A stretch of DNA of 39,988 nucleotides from an uncultured Clostridia bacterium (GTDB lineage: Bacteria; Bacillota; Clostridia; TANB77; CAG-508), in the NCBI GenBank assembly GCA_944391795.1, contig CALXUW010000082.1:1-39988 (forward strand), read 5' to 3'. Shown piece by piece: positions 15,566 to 25,134 of the stretch. The notes below the pieces were generated by a model, which saw only the letters and a list, made by a program, of their open reading frames with translations, was not told the origin of the DNA and ran no database searches. A program made the position numbers and the translations under genes. Position 1 is the stretch's first letter. Every line of letters starts with the position of its first letter.

Positions 15566-17065
15566 ATGAAACTAAAAGAAATATTAGTAGGATTAGAAGG
15601 CCTAAAAGCAAGAGGAGATTTAAGTATAGAAATAAAAGGAATAGAAAAAAATTCTAAAGAAATAAAAGAGGGATATACATTTGTTGCAATCAAAGGATTT
15701 TCAAATGATGGACATAAATTTATAGAAGATGCAATAAAAAATGGTGCAAACTCTATTGTTGTAGAAGAAGGATGTAATTTAAAAGAAATAAACATACCAC
15801 AAGATATAGTAGTTGTTATGGCAAAAAACACAAGAGAAGCCCTAGCAATTATGTCAGCAAACTTCTATAAAAACCCATCAAAAAAATTCAAACTAATAGG
15901 AGTAACAGGAACAAAAGGAAAAACAACAACAACATTTATGATAAAAGAAATATTAGAAAAAGCAGGAAAAAAAGTAGGGTTAATAGGAACAATTTGCATA
16001 TATATAAATGGTAAAAAAATAAAAGACAGTGACAGAACAACACCAGAAAGCTTAGAACTACAACAAATATTTGCCAAAATGGTAGAAGAAAATGTAGAAG
16101 TAGTTGTAATGGAAGTATCATCACAAAGCCTAAAACTAAACAGAGTAGATGGATGTGATTTTGATGAAGTAATATTTACAAACTTCTCAGAAGACCACAT
16201 AAGTCCAAATGAACATCCTAACATGGAAGATTACTTTAATTCAAAATTAAAATTATTCAAAATGTGCAAAAATGGAATAGTAAATGTAGATGACTTATAT
16301 GGAGCAAAAATACCAAATTTATTTCCAGATAGTAATATAATGACATATGGAATAGACAATCCAGCAAACTTAATTGCAAAAGACATAACAATTACAAACT
16401 CTTATGTAGATTTTAAAGTAAAACTAGGAACAAGAAATGAAAGAATAAAAACTGGAATTCCAGGAAGATTTAGTGTATATAACTCACTTGCAGCAATAAG
16501 TGCTGTGCAAAAATTTGCAATATCTGCAGAAACAATAAAAGAAGCACTATTAGAAGTAAGAGTACCAGGAAGATCTGAACTAGTAGACAATAAAAGAGAA
16601 ATACCAATAATGATAGACTATGCACACGCACCAGAAAGCTTGCAAAATATTTTACAAGCAGTAAAAAGTTACACAAGAGGTAGAGTAATCTCAGTATTTG
16701 GATGTGGAGGAGATAGAGATACTTCGAAAAGACCAATAATGGGAGAAATTTCAGGAAGAATAGCGGACTATACAATTATAACATCAGACAATCCAAGAAC
16801 AGAAGACCCTCAAAAAATAGTAGAACAAATAGAAGAAGGAATAAAGAAAACAAAAGGAAAATACCAAGTAATAGTAGATAGAGTAGAAGCAATAAAAGAA
16901 GCAATAAAAATGGCAACCAAAAGAGACATAATTTTGCTTGCAGGAAAGGGTCATGAACCATACCAAGAAATAAATGGTAAAAAATATCCATTTGATGAAA
17001 GAATTATAGTAAAAGAATTAATAGAAGAATTAGAAAAAGAACAAAAAACCAAAAAGAAAAAATAA
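15566..17065 (+). CDS. murE: UDP-MurNAc-tripeptide synthetase (meso-DAP type)
   Basis: A 499-residue ATP-dependent Mur ligase that adds the third amino acid to UDP-MurNAc-L-Ala-D-Glu. N-terminal domain with GIEKNSKEIKEGYTFVAIKG; central ATPase domain with GVTGTKGKTTTTFMI; DRTTPE and NFSEDHISPNEH; C-terminal domain with MIDYAHAPESL, GCGGDRDTSKRP and ITSDNPRTEDP. The DNPR motif is typical of enzymes that choose meso-diaminopimelate rather than lysine, so the wall is probably mDAP type. GKGHEPYQE closes the set. I choose ATG 15566 rather than TTG 15548 because AAGGGA lies eight bases before it. No frameshift. It leads the murE-mraY-ftsW-murG string. Confidence 0.95.
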   Translation: MKLKEILVGLEGLKARGDLSIEIKGIEKNSKEIKEGYTFVAIKGFSNDGHKFIEDAIKNGANSIVVEEGCNLKEINIPQDIVVVMAKNTREALAIMSANFYKNPSKKFKLIGVTGTKGKTTTTFMIKEILEKAGKKVGLIGTICIYINGKKIKDSDRTTPESLELQQIFAKMVEENVEVVVMEVSSQSLKLNRVDGCDFDEVIFTNFSEDHISPNEHPNMEDYFNSKLKLFKMCKNGIVNVDDLYGAKIPNLFPDSNIMTYGIDNPANLIAKDITITNSYVDFKVKLGTRNERIKTGIPGRFSVYNSLAAISAVQKFAISAETIKEALLEVRVPGRSELVDNKREIPIMIDYAHAPESLQNILQAVKSYTRGRVISVFGCGGDRDTSKRPIMGEISGRIADYTIITSDNPRTEDPQKIVEQIEEGIKKTKGKYQVIVDRVEAIKEAIKMATKRDIILLAGKGHEPYQEINGKKYPFDERIIVKELIEELEKEQKTKKKK

Positions 17066-17099
17066 TCATATTATATATATTGGGGAAAGGTTTGGTAAA

Positions 17100-18081
17100 A
17101 TGAGAATAGAAACAAATATATTATTCATATCGTTCATAATAACAGTAATATTAGGCTTCATTACTATACCAATATTAAGAAAATTAAAAGTAGGACAAAT
17201 AGAAAGGGATGATGGCCCCGAGTCTCATTTAAAAAAACAAGGAACACCGACTATGGGTGGAATTATAATGATAATTTCAATGATAGTGGTTGTAACAGGA
17301 GCATATATTTTTTATACAGTAAATGGTCAAAATGAAACAGCAAATAAATTAATACCAATGCTTATACTCACAATAGGCTTTGGAGTAATTGGATTTATAG
17401 ATGATTTTAAAAAACTAGTATTAAGAAACACAAAAGGATTAAAACCAAGTTATAAAATGTTAGGGTTACTTATAATATCAGTAATATATGTAGTTTACCT
17501 AACACAAGGATTACATTTAGGAAATGACACATATATTCCATTTTTAAAAATATATATTAATATACCAATTTATCTATATATACCATTTGCAATTTTAGTA
17601 ATACTAGGAACAACAAATGCAATAAATTTAACAGATGGAATAGACCGGACTTTCATCTAGTATATGTGCAATAATAATAACATGCTTAACAGTAATTGGA
17701 GTGATGGCAGGAATTCCTGAAATTTCAACATTTGGAAGTATAATGATAGGAGCAGTTTTAGGATTTTTAATGTTTAACTTACATCCTGCAAAAGTATTTA
17801 TGGGAGACACAGGATCATTATTACTAGGTGGAGTAATTTCAGCTTTAGCTTTATACCTAAAAATGCCATTACTATTATTAATAATTGCACTAATTCCTGT
17901 ATTAGAGACAATATCTGTAATGATTCAAGTTGCATACTTTAAAAAGACAGGAAAAAGATTCTTTAAAATGGCACCATTACACCATCATTTTGAATTATTA
18001 GGTTGGAAGGAAAATAAAGTTGTAGTAGTATTTAGTTTATTAACACTAGTTTTATGTATAATAGGATTAAAAGCGATATAA
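17100..18081 (+). CDS. mraY: Phospho-MurNAc-pentapeptide transferase (with +1 shift)
   Basis: MraY moves phospho-MurNAc-pentapeptide onto undecaprenyl phosphate, making lipid I at the inner face of the membrane. About 326 residues with around ten membrane helices. Key motifs: [22 protein letters not shown] (catalytic aspartates), [15 protein letters not shown] (spanning the frame change), [16 protein letters not shown] and [15 protein letters not shown]. The zero frame stops a few codons after CGG 17646 with TAG; the rest is one base on. Lengths and helices are normal. ATG 17100 overlaps a GGGGAAAGG ribosome site region 10 bases upstream. Followed by ftsW across a terminator-like hairpin. Confidence 0.95.
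17646..17648 (+). other. +1 frameshift site at CGG (mraY)
   Basis: GAC-CGG-A: skipping C gives DGID-G-LSSS, part of the MraY signature NLTDGxDGL. Confidence 0.9.
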
Positions 18082-18130
18082 AAGAAAAAAATAAATCTAC
18101 TTTTAGATAAAACAAATTTCTTATATAATA

Positions 18131-18168
18131 AAAAGGGATTAAGGAACATTCCTAAAATCCCTTTTTCT
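18131..18168 (+). terminator. Hairpin between mraY and ftsW
   Basis: AAAAGGGATT (18131-18140) pairs with AATCCCTTTT (18156-18165); an inner AGGAA/TTCCT stem extends it. A T-run follows, so it probably reduces read-through into ftsW. Confidence 0.65.
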
Positions 18169-18187
18169 AAAAGAAAGGAACGAAAAA

Positions 18188-19328
18188 ATGGTAAAGAAAA
18201 AGAAAAAAGAAAAAAGTTTTTCAAGTTTTTTAAATAATCCCATTGATTTTACTTTATTAATTACCATCTTATTATTACTTTCAATTGGATTAATAATGGT
18301 CTTATCAGCAAGTTCACCTTCTGCATTAGCTGAAAGCCGGAAATAGCTACTCATATTTTTCAAAGCAATTAATATTTGCTGTATTAGGTATTTTAGCAAT
18401 GCTTTTTATATCTAAAATTGATTATAGATTTTATCAAAAATTCTATAAACATGCATGGTGGATAGCTTTAATTTTACTAGCTCTAGTACTAATTGCAGGA
18501 AGAACCATAAATGGAGCAAAAAGGTGGATATATGTAACAGAAACATTATCAATACAACCTTCCGAAATTGTAAAAATACTAATGATAATTTTCTATGCAG
18601 GAATTTTAGTAAAAAATAGAGATAAATTAAACCTATATGGAAAAGGATTTTTAAAACACATTTTATTTTTAGCACCAATAATAGGATTACTACTACTAGA
18701 GCCACACTTTAGTGCATCAATCGTAATTATAGGAATATGTAGTATAATGATGATAATGGCTGGATGCAAATTTTGGCATTTCTTAGTAACGGGAGGCTTG
18801 GTTGGAATTCCAGCAATTATTTTATTAATAATATTAGAACCATATAGACTACAAAGAGTTACCACATTTCTTGACCCATGGAAAGATGCAACAGGAGATG
18901 GTTGGCAAGTAATTCAAAGTTTATATGCAATTGGTTCAGGAGGACTATTTGGTGCAGGATTAGGAGAAAGTAAACAAAAATTCTTATACATACCAGAACC
19001 ACACAATGACTTTATATTTTCAATACTAGGTGAAGAATTAGGATTTATTGGTTGTGCAGTAGTATTAATATTATTCGGAATATTTATATGGAGAGGTGTG
19101 TTAATTGCAATGCGTGCACCAGATATGTTTGGAAGTCTGCTTGCAATAGGAATAACAGCATTAGTAGCAATTCAAGTTATAATAAATGTAGCAGTTGTAA
19201 CATCTTCAATGCCAGCTACTGGAATGCCATTACCATTCTTTAGTTATGGAGGAACGGCCCTATTTATTTTGCTCTGCACAATGGGAATATTGCTAAATAT
19301 ATCAAGAGCAAGTGCGAAAAATAATTAA
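18188..19328 (+). CDS. ftsW: SEDS peptidoglycan polymerase FtsW (with +1 shift)
   Basis: A lipid-II-using glycosyltransferase of the SEDS family, partner of the class B PBP encoded nearby. About 379 residues with ten helices. Motifs: INGAKRWIY, SIQPSEIVKI, EPHFSASIVI, GLGESKQKFLYIPEPHNDFIFSILGEELGFIG (family signature) and PATGMPLPFFSYGGTALF. The first 50 codons (basic tail, NPIDFTLLITILLLLSIGLIMVLSASSPSALAES) are in the frame opened at ATG 18188; the rest follows CGG 18338, where the zero frame meets TAG two codons later. SpoVE, its sporulation paralogue, cannot be excluded by sequence; the SpoVD-like PBP makes that a real option. Confidence 0.93.
18338..18340 (+). other. +1 frameshift site at CGG (ftsW)
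   Basis: AGC-CGG-A: skipping C gives LAES-G-NSYSYFSKQL; the zero frame is AGC-CGG-AAA-TAG. Confidence 0.88.
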
Positions 19329-19350
19329 ATAAAAAAACAAAATTATTAGA

Positions 19351-19401
19351 AAGGAGAAAATGGTATATTAAAATAATTTTAATATACCATAAAAAAAGCA
19401 A
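19351..19401 (+). promoter_or_regulatory. murG leader: ribosome site separated from the start by a hairpin
   Basis: AAGGAG at 19351-19356 is about 45 bases before ATG 19402; nothing closer resembles a Shine-Dalgarno. Between them ATGGTATATTAAA (19360-19372) pairs with TTTAATATACCAT (19378-19390). Folding would bring the ribosome site to roughly 12 unpaired bases from the start. The stem also contains a three-codon reading frame (ATG-GTA-TAT-TAA) at the normal distance from AAGGAG. Confidence 0.55.
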
Positions 19402-20514
19402 ATGAGAGTAATTATAGCAGCAGCAGGAACAGCAGGACATATAAATCCAGGTTTAGCAATTGCAAATAAAATAAAACAAGAAGAAAAAGACTCTAAAATA
19501 ATATTTATAGGAACAACAAGAGGACTAGAAAACGATTTAGTACCAAGAGCAGGATATGAACTAAAAACAATAGAAGCATATGGACTAAGCAAAAAACTAT
19601 CAGTAGAAAATATAAAAAAAATGTACAAAACAATAAAAGGATATAAAGAGGCAAAAAAAATAATACAAGACTTTAAGCCAGACATAGTAATAGGAACAGG
19701 TGGATATATTTGTGGAGCTACAATTCTTTCAGCAAATAAACTAAAAATTCCTACTTTGCTACATGAAAGTAATGCATTTCCAGGAAAAGCCGTAAAATTC
19801 TTAGCAAAAAAAACAAATACAATTTTAGTTTCATTTGAAGATGCAATAGCTAGAATAAAAAACTGTAAAAATGTAGTATGTACAGGAACACCAGTAAAAA
19901 TAAAAAGAAAAAACTATGGAATAAATGAAAAAATATCAATAATAAAAAGTTTTGGTTTAAACGAAACAAAACCAATAATATTAGTATTTGGTGGAAGCCA
20001 AGGAGCTAAAAAAATAAATGATGCAATAATAGAAATAATAAAAGAAAAGTTAAATAAAAATTATCAAATAATCTGGGCAACAGGACCAAAACAATATGAT
20101 ACAATAAAACAAAACATAGAAGATCTAAGATTAAATATAAATAATATTCAATCAATGAAAATAGTACCATATATATACAATATGGAAGAAGTAATGAATG
20201 TAGTAGACGTAATAGTATCAAGAAGTGGAGCAATGACAATTACAGAAATTTCAAACTTAGGTAAACCTTCAATCTTAGTGCCACTTCCAAATGTAAGTCA
20301 TAACCATCAATTATATAACGCAAAAGTATTAGAAAAAGTAGGAGCAGCAAAAATAATTTTAAACGATGAATTAAATGGTAAAATTTTAAATGAACAAATA
20401 GAAGAAATAATATTAAATAAGGATACTTTAAAACAAATGGGTAAAAATGCTCTAAAAGTTTCAATTGATAATGTAGAAGATAAAATATATAACGAAATAA
20501 AAAAACTTATTTAA
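19402..20514 (+). CDS. murG: UDP-GlcNAc:lipid I N-acetylglucosaminyltransferase
   Basis: A 370-residue peripheral membrane GT28 enzyme that adds GlcNAc to lipid I to give lipid II. N-terminal domain with AAAGTAGHINPGLAIA (loop 1; the usual GGTGGH is AAGTAGH here, a mild divergence), GTTRGLENDLVPRAGYEL and VIGTGGYICGATILSA; HESNAFPGKAVKFLA; C-terminal domain with VFGGSQGAKKIND and VSRSGAMTITEISNLGKPSILVPLP, then NHQLYNAKVLEKVGAA. Complete in one frame. It follows ftsW by 73 bases with an odd leader in which the ribosome site is far from the start. It precedes the sensor kinase. Confidence 0.94.
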   Translation: MRVIIAAAGTAGHINPGLAIANKIKQEEKDSKIIFIGTTRGLENDLVPRAGYELKTIEAYGLSKKLSVENIKKMYKTIKGYKEAKKIIQDFKPDIVIGTGGYICGATILSANKLKIPTLLHESNAFPGKAVKFLAKKTNTILVSFEDAIARIKNCKNVVCTGTPVKIKRKNYGINEKISIIKSFGLNETKPIILVFGGSQGAKKINDAIIEIIKEKLNKNYQIIWATGPKQYDTIKQNIEDLRLNINNIQSMKIVPYIYNMEEVMNVVDVIVSRSGAMTITEISNLGKPSILVPLPNVSHNHQLYNAKVLEKVGAAKIILNDELNGKILNEQIEEIILNKDTLKQMGKNALKVSIDNVEDKIYNEIKKLI

Positions 20515-20539
20515 AAAAAAGAAAGCAAAGAGGTAAAAT

Positions 20540-22009
20540 ATGTTTAAAAATGTACAGTTTAAAATTATATTAATATTTTTTTTAATCGGAATAATTATAA
20601 TAAGCGGACTTGGAATATTTTTTTTAAATGCACTAAATGCCCTAAATCTACTGATCCAAAATGGCCAAGAAATAAGCGAGGCAGTAATAAAAAATCTATA
20701 TACCGACACAAAAGTAACTTTAGCAATTGCAGGTGTTACCTTTGCAATTATGGGAGTCTTAGTTTCTGTCTTTTTATCAAGATTTGTTATCTATCCAATC
20801 AATAAATTAATAAAAAGTGCAGAAAAAATTACAGAAGAAGACAAAACCCATAAAATAGGATTAAAAGGAAACAAAGAAGATAAAGAACCTAGAAAAACTA
20901 AAAAGAACAAAAAGAAAAATAATGTAGGAGATTTGCAAAGTGTATTTGGTGTAATGACAACAGAGTTAAAAGAAAAACTAAGCGAAGTATCTACACAAAA
21001 AAATCAAATAGAAACAATTTTGCTTCACATGACAGATGGAATAATAGCATTTAACATGCAAGGCGAAATAATATTAATAAACCCAGCTGCTAAAAAGTTT
21101 TTAAGTATAAGACCTGAAGATAATACATTTGATGATATATTTAAAAAATTTAAAGTAGATATAAATATGGAGAAAATAATATACTTAGAAAACTGGACAT
21201 CAACAGAACAAAGAATTAGAATAGAAGATAAATATATGAATGTATTCTTTGCACCATTTAAAAACGAATCAGATAGGCCAGATGGAGTAATAGCAGTAAT
21301 ACAAGATATAACAGAACATGTAAAATTAGATAACATGCAAAAAGAATTTGTAGCAGATGTCTCTCACGAACTTAAAACTCCTATAACTTCAATAATGGGC
21401 TATGCAGATACTTTACTAGAAGGAGAGTATGATAAAGAAACACAAGATAAGTTCTTAAATGTTATAGCATCTGAAGCAAGAAGAATGGCAAGACTTGTTA
21501 CTGATTTATTAACATTATCTAGATATGACAGTAATAAAAAGAAAATAAAAAAAGAACCTTTTGATTTAGGCGAGCTAGTTAAAAAATGTCAAGATAAACT
21601 AGCAATTGAAATAAAAAAGAAAAATCATAAAGTAAATTGTTTTGTAACTGCTGATGTACCACCTGTTTATGCAGATAAAGATGACATAGAAAGAGTCGTT
21701 TTAAATATTTTAACCAACAGTATTAAATATACAAAAGACAATGGTGAAATTAAAATTTACGTAGGTTTTGTATATAATGATGCATATATTAAAGTTTTTG
21801 ATAATGGAATAGGAATACCAGAAGAAGATTTAAACCGAATTTTTGAAAGATTTTATCGTGTAGATAAAGCAAGAACAAGAGAAATGGGAGGAACAGGTTT
21901 AGGACTTTCTATTGCAAAAGAAATTTTGGACAAGAATGGTGGAAGCATAGATATAAAGAGTGTAGTAGGAGAAGGAACAGAAGTTGTAATAAGAATTCCT
22001 ACACAATAG
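20540..22009 (+). CDS. Sensor histidine kinase with HAMP and PAS domains (WalK/PhoR-like)
   Basis: A 489-residue membrane kinase. Two membrane helices (about 5-32 and 55-82) enclose a very short outer loop of about 22 residues, so it probably does not bind a large external ligand. A HAMP-like segment with a basic/acidic insert, a PAS domain (about 150-260: ETILLHMTDGIIAFNMQGEIILINPAA), a HisKA domain with DVSHELKTPITSIMGYADT (phospho-acceptor His276) and an HATPase with NILTNSIKYTK, DNGIGIPEEDLNRIFERFYR and GGTGLGLSIA follow. No response regulator gene is adjacent, so the partner must be elsewhere. Position within the murein cluster and resemblance to WalK suggest a wall-related signal; that is inference. 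Confidence 0.9.
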   Translation: MFKNVQFKIILIFFLIGIIIISGLGIFFLNALNALNLLIQNGQEISEAVIKNLYTDTKVTLAIAGVTFAIMGVLVSVFLSRFVIYPINKLIKSAEKITEEDKTHKIGLKGNKEDKEPRKTKKNKKKNNVGDLQSVFGVMTTELKEKLSEVSTQKNQIETILLHMTDGIIAFNMQGEIILINPAAKKFLSIRPEDNTFDDIFKKFKVDINMEKIIYLENWTSTEQRIRIEDKYMNVFFAPFKNESDRPDGVIAVIQDITEHVKLDNMQKEFVADVSHELKTPITSIMGYADTLLEGEYDKETQDKFLNVIASEARRMARLVTDLLTLSRYDSNKKKIKKEPFDLGELVKKCQDKLAIEIKKKNHKVNCFVTADVPPVYADKDDIERVVLNILTNSIKYTKDNGEIKIYVGFVYNDAYIKVFDNGIGIPEEDLNRIFERFYRVDKARTREMGGTGLGLSIAKEILDKNGGSIDIKSVVGEGTEVVIRIPTQ

Positions 22010-22340
22010 AAATATTACATTTTTATTACAAGTATTTAAAAAAGAAAACAAATAAGATATTATAAAAAGTAAAAAAGCAAATTATCTCTAAAAAATATAA
22101 ATAAAATTCAAGCAGTAAGAGGGTTTATAAAAGATAGAAATAATCTAAATAAACCATCTTATTTATTTTATATTTAGAAATTAGATTAATATCAATCTTA
22201 AACACGAAAAAAACAATTTACTAACAAATTTTCAAATTTTTTAGCTTTTTAATTGCTAACTCACAAATTTTAATGTATAATAATATGGTATAAAAAAATC
22301 AAAAAATAATTTTCGCAAATTCCACAAAGGAGAGATTAAT
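22010..22340 (+). promoter_or_regulatory. Kinase-lepB spacer with weak terminator and lepB promoter
   Basis: No gene is seen in this 331-bp gap. An imperfect hairpin (TAAGAGGGTTTA near 22107 with TAAACCATCTTA near 22140) followed by a T-rich stretch may end the kinase transcript. Near the right end TTGCTA (22253-22258), a 17-bp spacer and TATAAT (22276-22281) form a clear promoter for lepB, with AAAGGAGAG before its start. Confidence 0.6.
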
Positions 22341-22973
22341 TTGAATCCAAAAATAAAAGAAATACTAGAATGGGTATATTGCATAATAATTGCTTTAGTA
22401 CTTGCAATGTTATTTAGATATTTTATAGGTACTCCAACAATAGTAAAGCAAGAATCCATGAAACCAACACTAATAGAAAACGAAAGACTATGGCTAAATA
22501 GATGGGGAAGAACCACAAAAACACTACCAAAAAGAGGAGAAATAATAACATTTGAAGAGCCAGAAGTATTAAAATACTCTCAAGAAGAAATAGATCAAAA
22601 CAATCCAATAGCAAAATACCAAGAAAGAACAGGTTTAGATTGGTTTTTCTATAATTTCTTAGAAATAGGCAAAAGAAGTTATATAAAAAGAGTAATAGGA
22701 CTTCCAGGTGAGCATATAGAAATAAAAGAAGGAAAGGTATATATAAATGAAGAAGTTTTAGACGAACCATACTTACAAGCAGGACTAGTAACAGATGTTA
22801 CAGGTGTAGGCTTTTCAGATTTTATAGTACCAGAAAACTCAGTTTTTGCAATGGGAGATAATAGAAACCATAGTACAGATTGTAGATCATTTGGTTGCAT
22901 ACCACTAGAAAGAATAGAAAGTACAGTCGCAATTAGAATATGGCCATTAAACAAATTTGGAGAAATAAAATAA
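22341..22973 (+). CDS. lepB: Signal peptidase I
   Basis: A 210-residue membrane protease that cuts signal peptides on the outer face. One N-terminal helix (about residues 6-28), then VKQESMKPTL with the catalytic Ser39, and YIKRVIGLPGEHIEI with the general base Lys116. GDNRNHSTDCRSFG is the conserved C-terminal box. Start TTG at 22341 with AAAGGAGAG nine bases upstream. A single helix and 200-residue size are usual for Gram-positive SipS-type enzymes. The gene has its own promoter and continues into holB and ricT with short gaps. It would process exported proteins such as the pectate lyase here. No damage seen. Confidence 0.94.
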   Translation: MNPKIKEILEWVYCIIIALVLAMLFRYFIGTPTIVKQESMKPTLIENERLWLNRWGRTTKTLPKRGEIITFEEPEVLKYSQEEIDQNNPIAKYQERTGLDWFFYNFLEIGKRSYIKRVIGLPGEHIEIKEGKVYINEEVLDEPYLQAGLVTDVTGVGFSDFIVPENSVFAMGDNRNHSTDCRSFGCIPLERIESTVAIRIWPLNKFGEIK

Positions 22974-22985
22974 GGGAGTTTAAGG

Positions 22986-23877
22986 ATGTTTGAAGGTATT
23001 ATTGGAAATGAAGAAATAAAAGAATCACTTAAAAAATCAGTTATGCGGAAACAAAACTTCACACAGTTATCTATTTGTAGGAACTGCTGGTATTGGCAAA
23101 AAACTAATTGCCAAAGAATTTGCAAAAATGTTATTATGTTTAAGTGACGAGAAATATTGTAACAAATGTAAATCATGTATAGAATTTAATACAAATAATA
23201 ATCCAGATTTTCTATTACTAGAGCCAGATGGAAATAGCATAAAAATAGAACAAATTCGTTTTCTACAAAAAAAAATACAAGAAAAACCAATAATATCGAA
23301 CAATAAAGTTTATATAATAAATGATGCAGATTGTATGACAAAAGAAGCCCAAAACTGTTTATTAAAAACTTTAGAAGAACCACCTAAGTTTTCAACAATA
23401 ATACTAATTGGCTCAAATGAAAATGCATTTTTATCAACCATAAAATCAAGATGTATGATAATTCATTTTAAGAAGTTAACAAATCAAGAAATGAAAAACT
23501 ATTTAGAAACTAATTATAATTTAACAAACATTAGTGAAAATATGTTAGATACATTTCAAGGAAGCATAAGTAAAGCAATTTTATTAAAAGATAAAATGGA
23601 AGAATATAACAATTTAGAAACCATAGTAAATGAACTACCCAAAAAAGATTTAATAGAAATACTAAACTTAGCAGAACCAATGTATAAATCCAAAGAAGAC
23701 ATATTTGAAATATTAGATTATATAAATATAATTCTACTAAAGAAGGCAAAAGAAAATTATATATACACAAATTGTATAAACATTGTGGAAAACACAAAAA
23801 AAAGGCTTAACCAAAATGCAAATTATGATATGTGTATAGATAACTTGTTATTTAACATGTGGGAGGAAGTAAATTGA
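22986..23877 (+). CDS. holB: DNA polymerase III delta-prime subunit (with +1 shift)
   Basis: A clamp-loader subunit of the AAA+ family, about 296 residues. MFEGIIGNEEIKESLKKSVM opens the protein; after the +1 skip at CGG 23046 it continues GNKTSHSYLFVGTAGIGKKLIAKEFAKMLLC with a Walker A-like loop GTAGIGKK, a four-cysteine zinc site (CLSDEKYCNKCKSC), PDFLLLEPDGNSIKIEQIR, DADCMTKEAQNCLLKTLEEPP and SRCMIIHF. The residual P-loop and LLKTLEEPP (sensor region) fit HolB rather than DnaX. ATG 22986 lies 12 bases after lepB. The stop TGA overlaps the TTG start of ricT, a normal holB-ricT order in Bacillota. Confidence 0.92.
23046..23048 (+). other. +1 frameshift site at CGG (holB)
   Basis: ATG-CGG-A: skipping C gives KSVM-G-NKTSHSYLFVG. 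The downstream ATG at 23128 cannot replace the start because the P-loop would be lost. Confidence 0.88.
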
Positions 23878-24794
23878 AAAATATAGTAGGAGTTAGATTT
23901 AAAAAATTAGGTAAAATTTATTTTTTTAATCCAAGAAACTTAAAAGTAAAAAAAGGAGACAAAGTAGTAGTAGAAACAGCTTCTGGAGAAGAATATGGAG
24001 AAGTAATGATACCTAACCGCAAAGTTTCAGACGAAAAAATAGTTGCACCATTAAAGCAAGTAATAAGAATAGCAAACCCAAGAGACAATAGACACTATGA
24101 AGAATGTAGAAAAAAAGAAAAAGAAGCTTTTAATGTATGCCTAAAAAAAATAAAAGAACATAAATTACAAATGACTTTAACTGATGTAGAATACAAATTT
24201 GACAACAGCAAAATTTTATTTTACTTTACAGCAGATGGAAGAATAGATTTTAGAGAACTAGTAAAAGACTTAGCAGCAATATATAAAACAAGAATAGAAC
24301 TAAGACAAATAGGTGTAAGAGACGAGGTAAAAAGAATAGGTGGTAACGGAGTTTGTGGAAGAGAACTTTGTTGTTGTACTTTTTTAAGTGATTTTGAAAC
24401 AGTCTCAATAAAAATGGCAAAAGAGCAAAATATATCCCTAAATCCATCAAAAATTTCAGGTAACTGTGGAAGATTAATGTGTTGCCTAAAATATGAAAAC
24501 GACGTTTATGAAGAAAAACTAAAAAAATTACCGAGTATAGGCTCAATAGTTAAAACACAAGATGGTCAAGGCGAAGTAGATGGAATAGAAACATTAAAAG
24601 AAAAAGTAAGAGTAAAATTCAAAGATGGGGATGGATATCTATACAAAAAATATGATGCAAAAGATATAAAAGTAATTAAAAAAGCAACTACAGAAAAAAT
24701 AGATCAAGAAGAATTAGAAAATAAAAAAGAATTAGAAGAACTAGAAAACTTAGAAAGACAAGAAAAAGAAAGAGTAGAAAATGATATAGAATAA
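23874..24794 (+). CDS. ricT: PSP1-domain protein RicT/YaaT
   Basis: A 306-residue cytoplasmic protein with the PSP1 C-terminal domain. Its Bacillus homologue RicT (YaaT) works with RicA and RicF to direct RNase Y and to promote sporulation and competence; the Ric complex carries Fe-S clusters. Conserved blocks: VGVRFKKLGKIYFF, GEEYGEV, DYR-type ADGRIDFRELVKDLA, RIELRQIGVRDEVKRIGGNGVCGRELCCCTFL, SGNCGRLMCCLKYE (cysteine ligands) and VKTQDGQGEVDGI. The C-terminal 30 residues are a charged coiled tail. I start at TTG 23874 (overlapping the holB stop) because GGGAGGAAG lies correctly before it; an in-frame GTG at 23859 would put the ribosome site inside the gene. Confidence 0.93.
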   Translation: MKNIVGVRFKKLGKIYFFNPRNLKVKKGDKVVVETASGEEYGEVMIPNRKVSDEKIVAPLKQVIRIANPRDNRHYEECRKKEKEAFNVCLKKIKEHKLQMTLTDVEYKFDNSKILFYFTADGRIDFRELVKDLAAIYKTRIELRQIGVRDEVKRIGGNGVCGRELCCCTFLSDFETVSIKMAKEQNISLNPSKISGNCGRLMCCLKYENDVYEEKLKKLPSIGSIVKTQDGQGEVDGIETLKEKVRVKFKDGDGYLYKKYDAKDIKVIKKATTEKIDQEELENKKELEELENLERQEKERVENDIE

Positions 24795-24882
24795 ATAAAA
24801 CAAAAAAGATTAAATTTATTATATTTTATAAAAACATAAAATATTAATTTAATAAAATCATCTATACTAGGAGGTGAAAAAA

Positions 24883-25059
24883 ATGGCATATAAAATAACA
24901 GACAAATGTATATCTTGTGGAGCATGTGCAGCAGAATGTCCAGTAGGATGCATATCACAAGGTGATGATAAATTTGTAATTGATGCTACAGCATGTATAT
25001 CATGTGGTACATGTGCAGGGGTTTGCCCAGTAGAAGCACCAGTTGAAAGTAACGAATAG
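24883..25059 (+). CDS. 2[4Fe-4S] ferredoxin
   Basis: A 58-residue clostridial-type ferredoxin with two CxxCxxCxxxCP motifs (CISCGACAAECPVGCI and CISCGTCAGVCPVEAP) that each hold one 4Fe-4S cluster. It is a low-potential electron carrier and the natural partner of the pyruvate:ferredoxin oxidoreductase encoded at 27979-31010. I choose ATG 24883, with AGGAGGTG seven bases upstream, over the in-frame GTG 24874 that lies inside that ribosome site. Monocistronic, ending 60 bases before the antisense RNA promoter of the toxin-antitoxin-like locus. Confidence 0.95.
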   Translation: MAYKITDKCISCGACAAECPVGCISQGDDKFVIDATACISCGTCAGVCPVEAPVESNE

Positions 25060-25099
25060 AGGTTACAAAAATAAACTCTTTAATTGACAACAAAAATAT

Positions 25100-25128
25100 T
25101 TGACATTTTTAAATAATTATAGTAATAT
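25100..25128 (+). promoter_or_regulatory. Promoter of antitoxin-like RNA 1
   Basis: TTGACA (25100-25105), 17-bp spacer, TAATAT (25123-25128). The same hexamers and spacing drive the antisense RNA of the second locus. Confidence 0.8.
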
Positions 25129-25134
25129 ATATAT

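Noticed and set aside
19052..19243. A 63-codon frame inside ftsW
   Set aside because: Shadow of the ftsW coding frame, which has the family signatures in that stretch.
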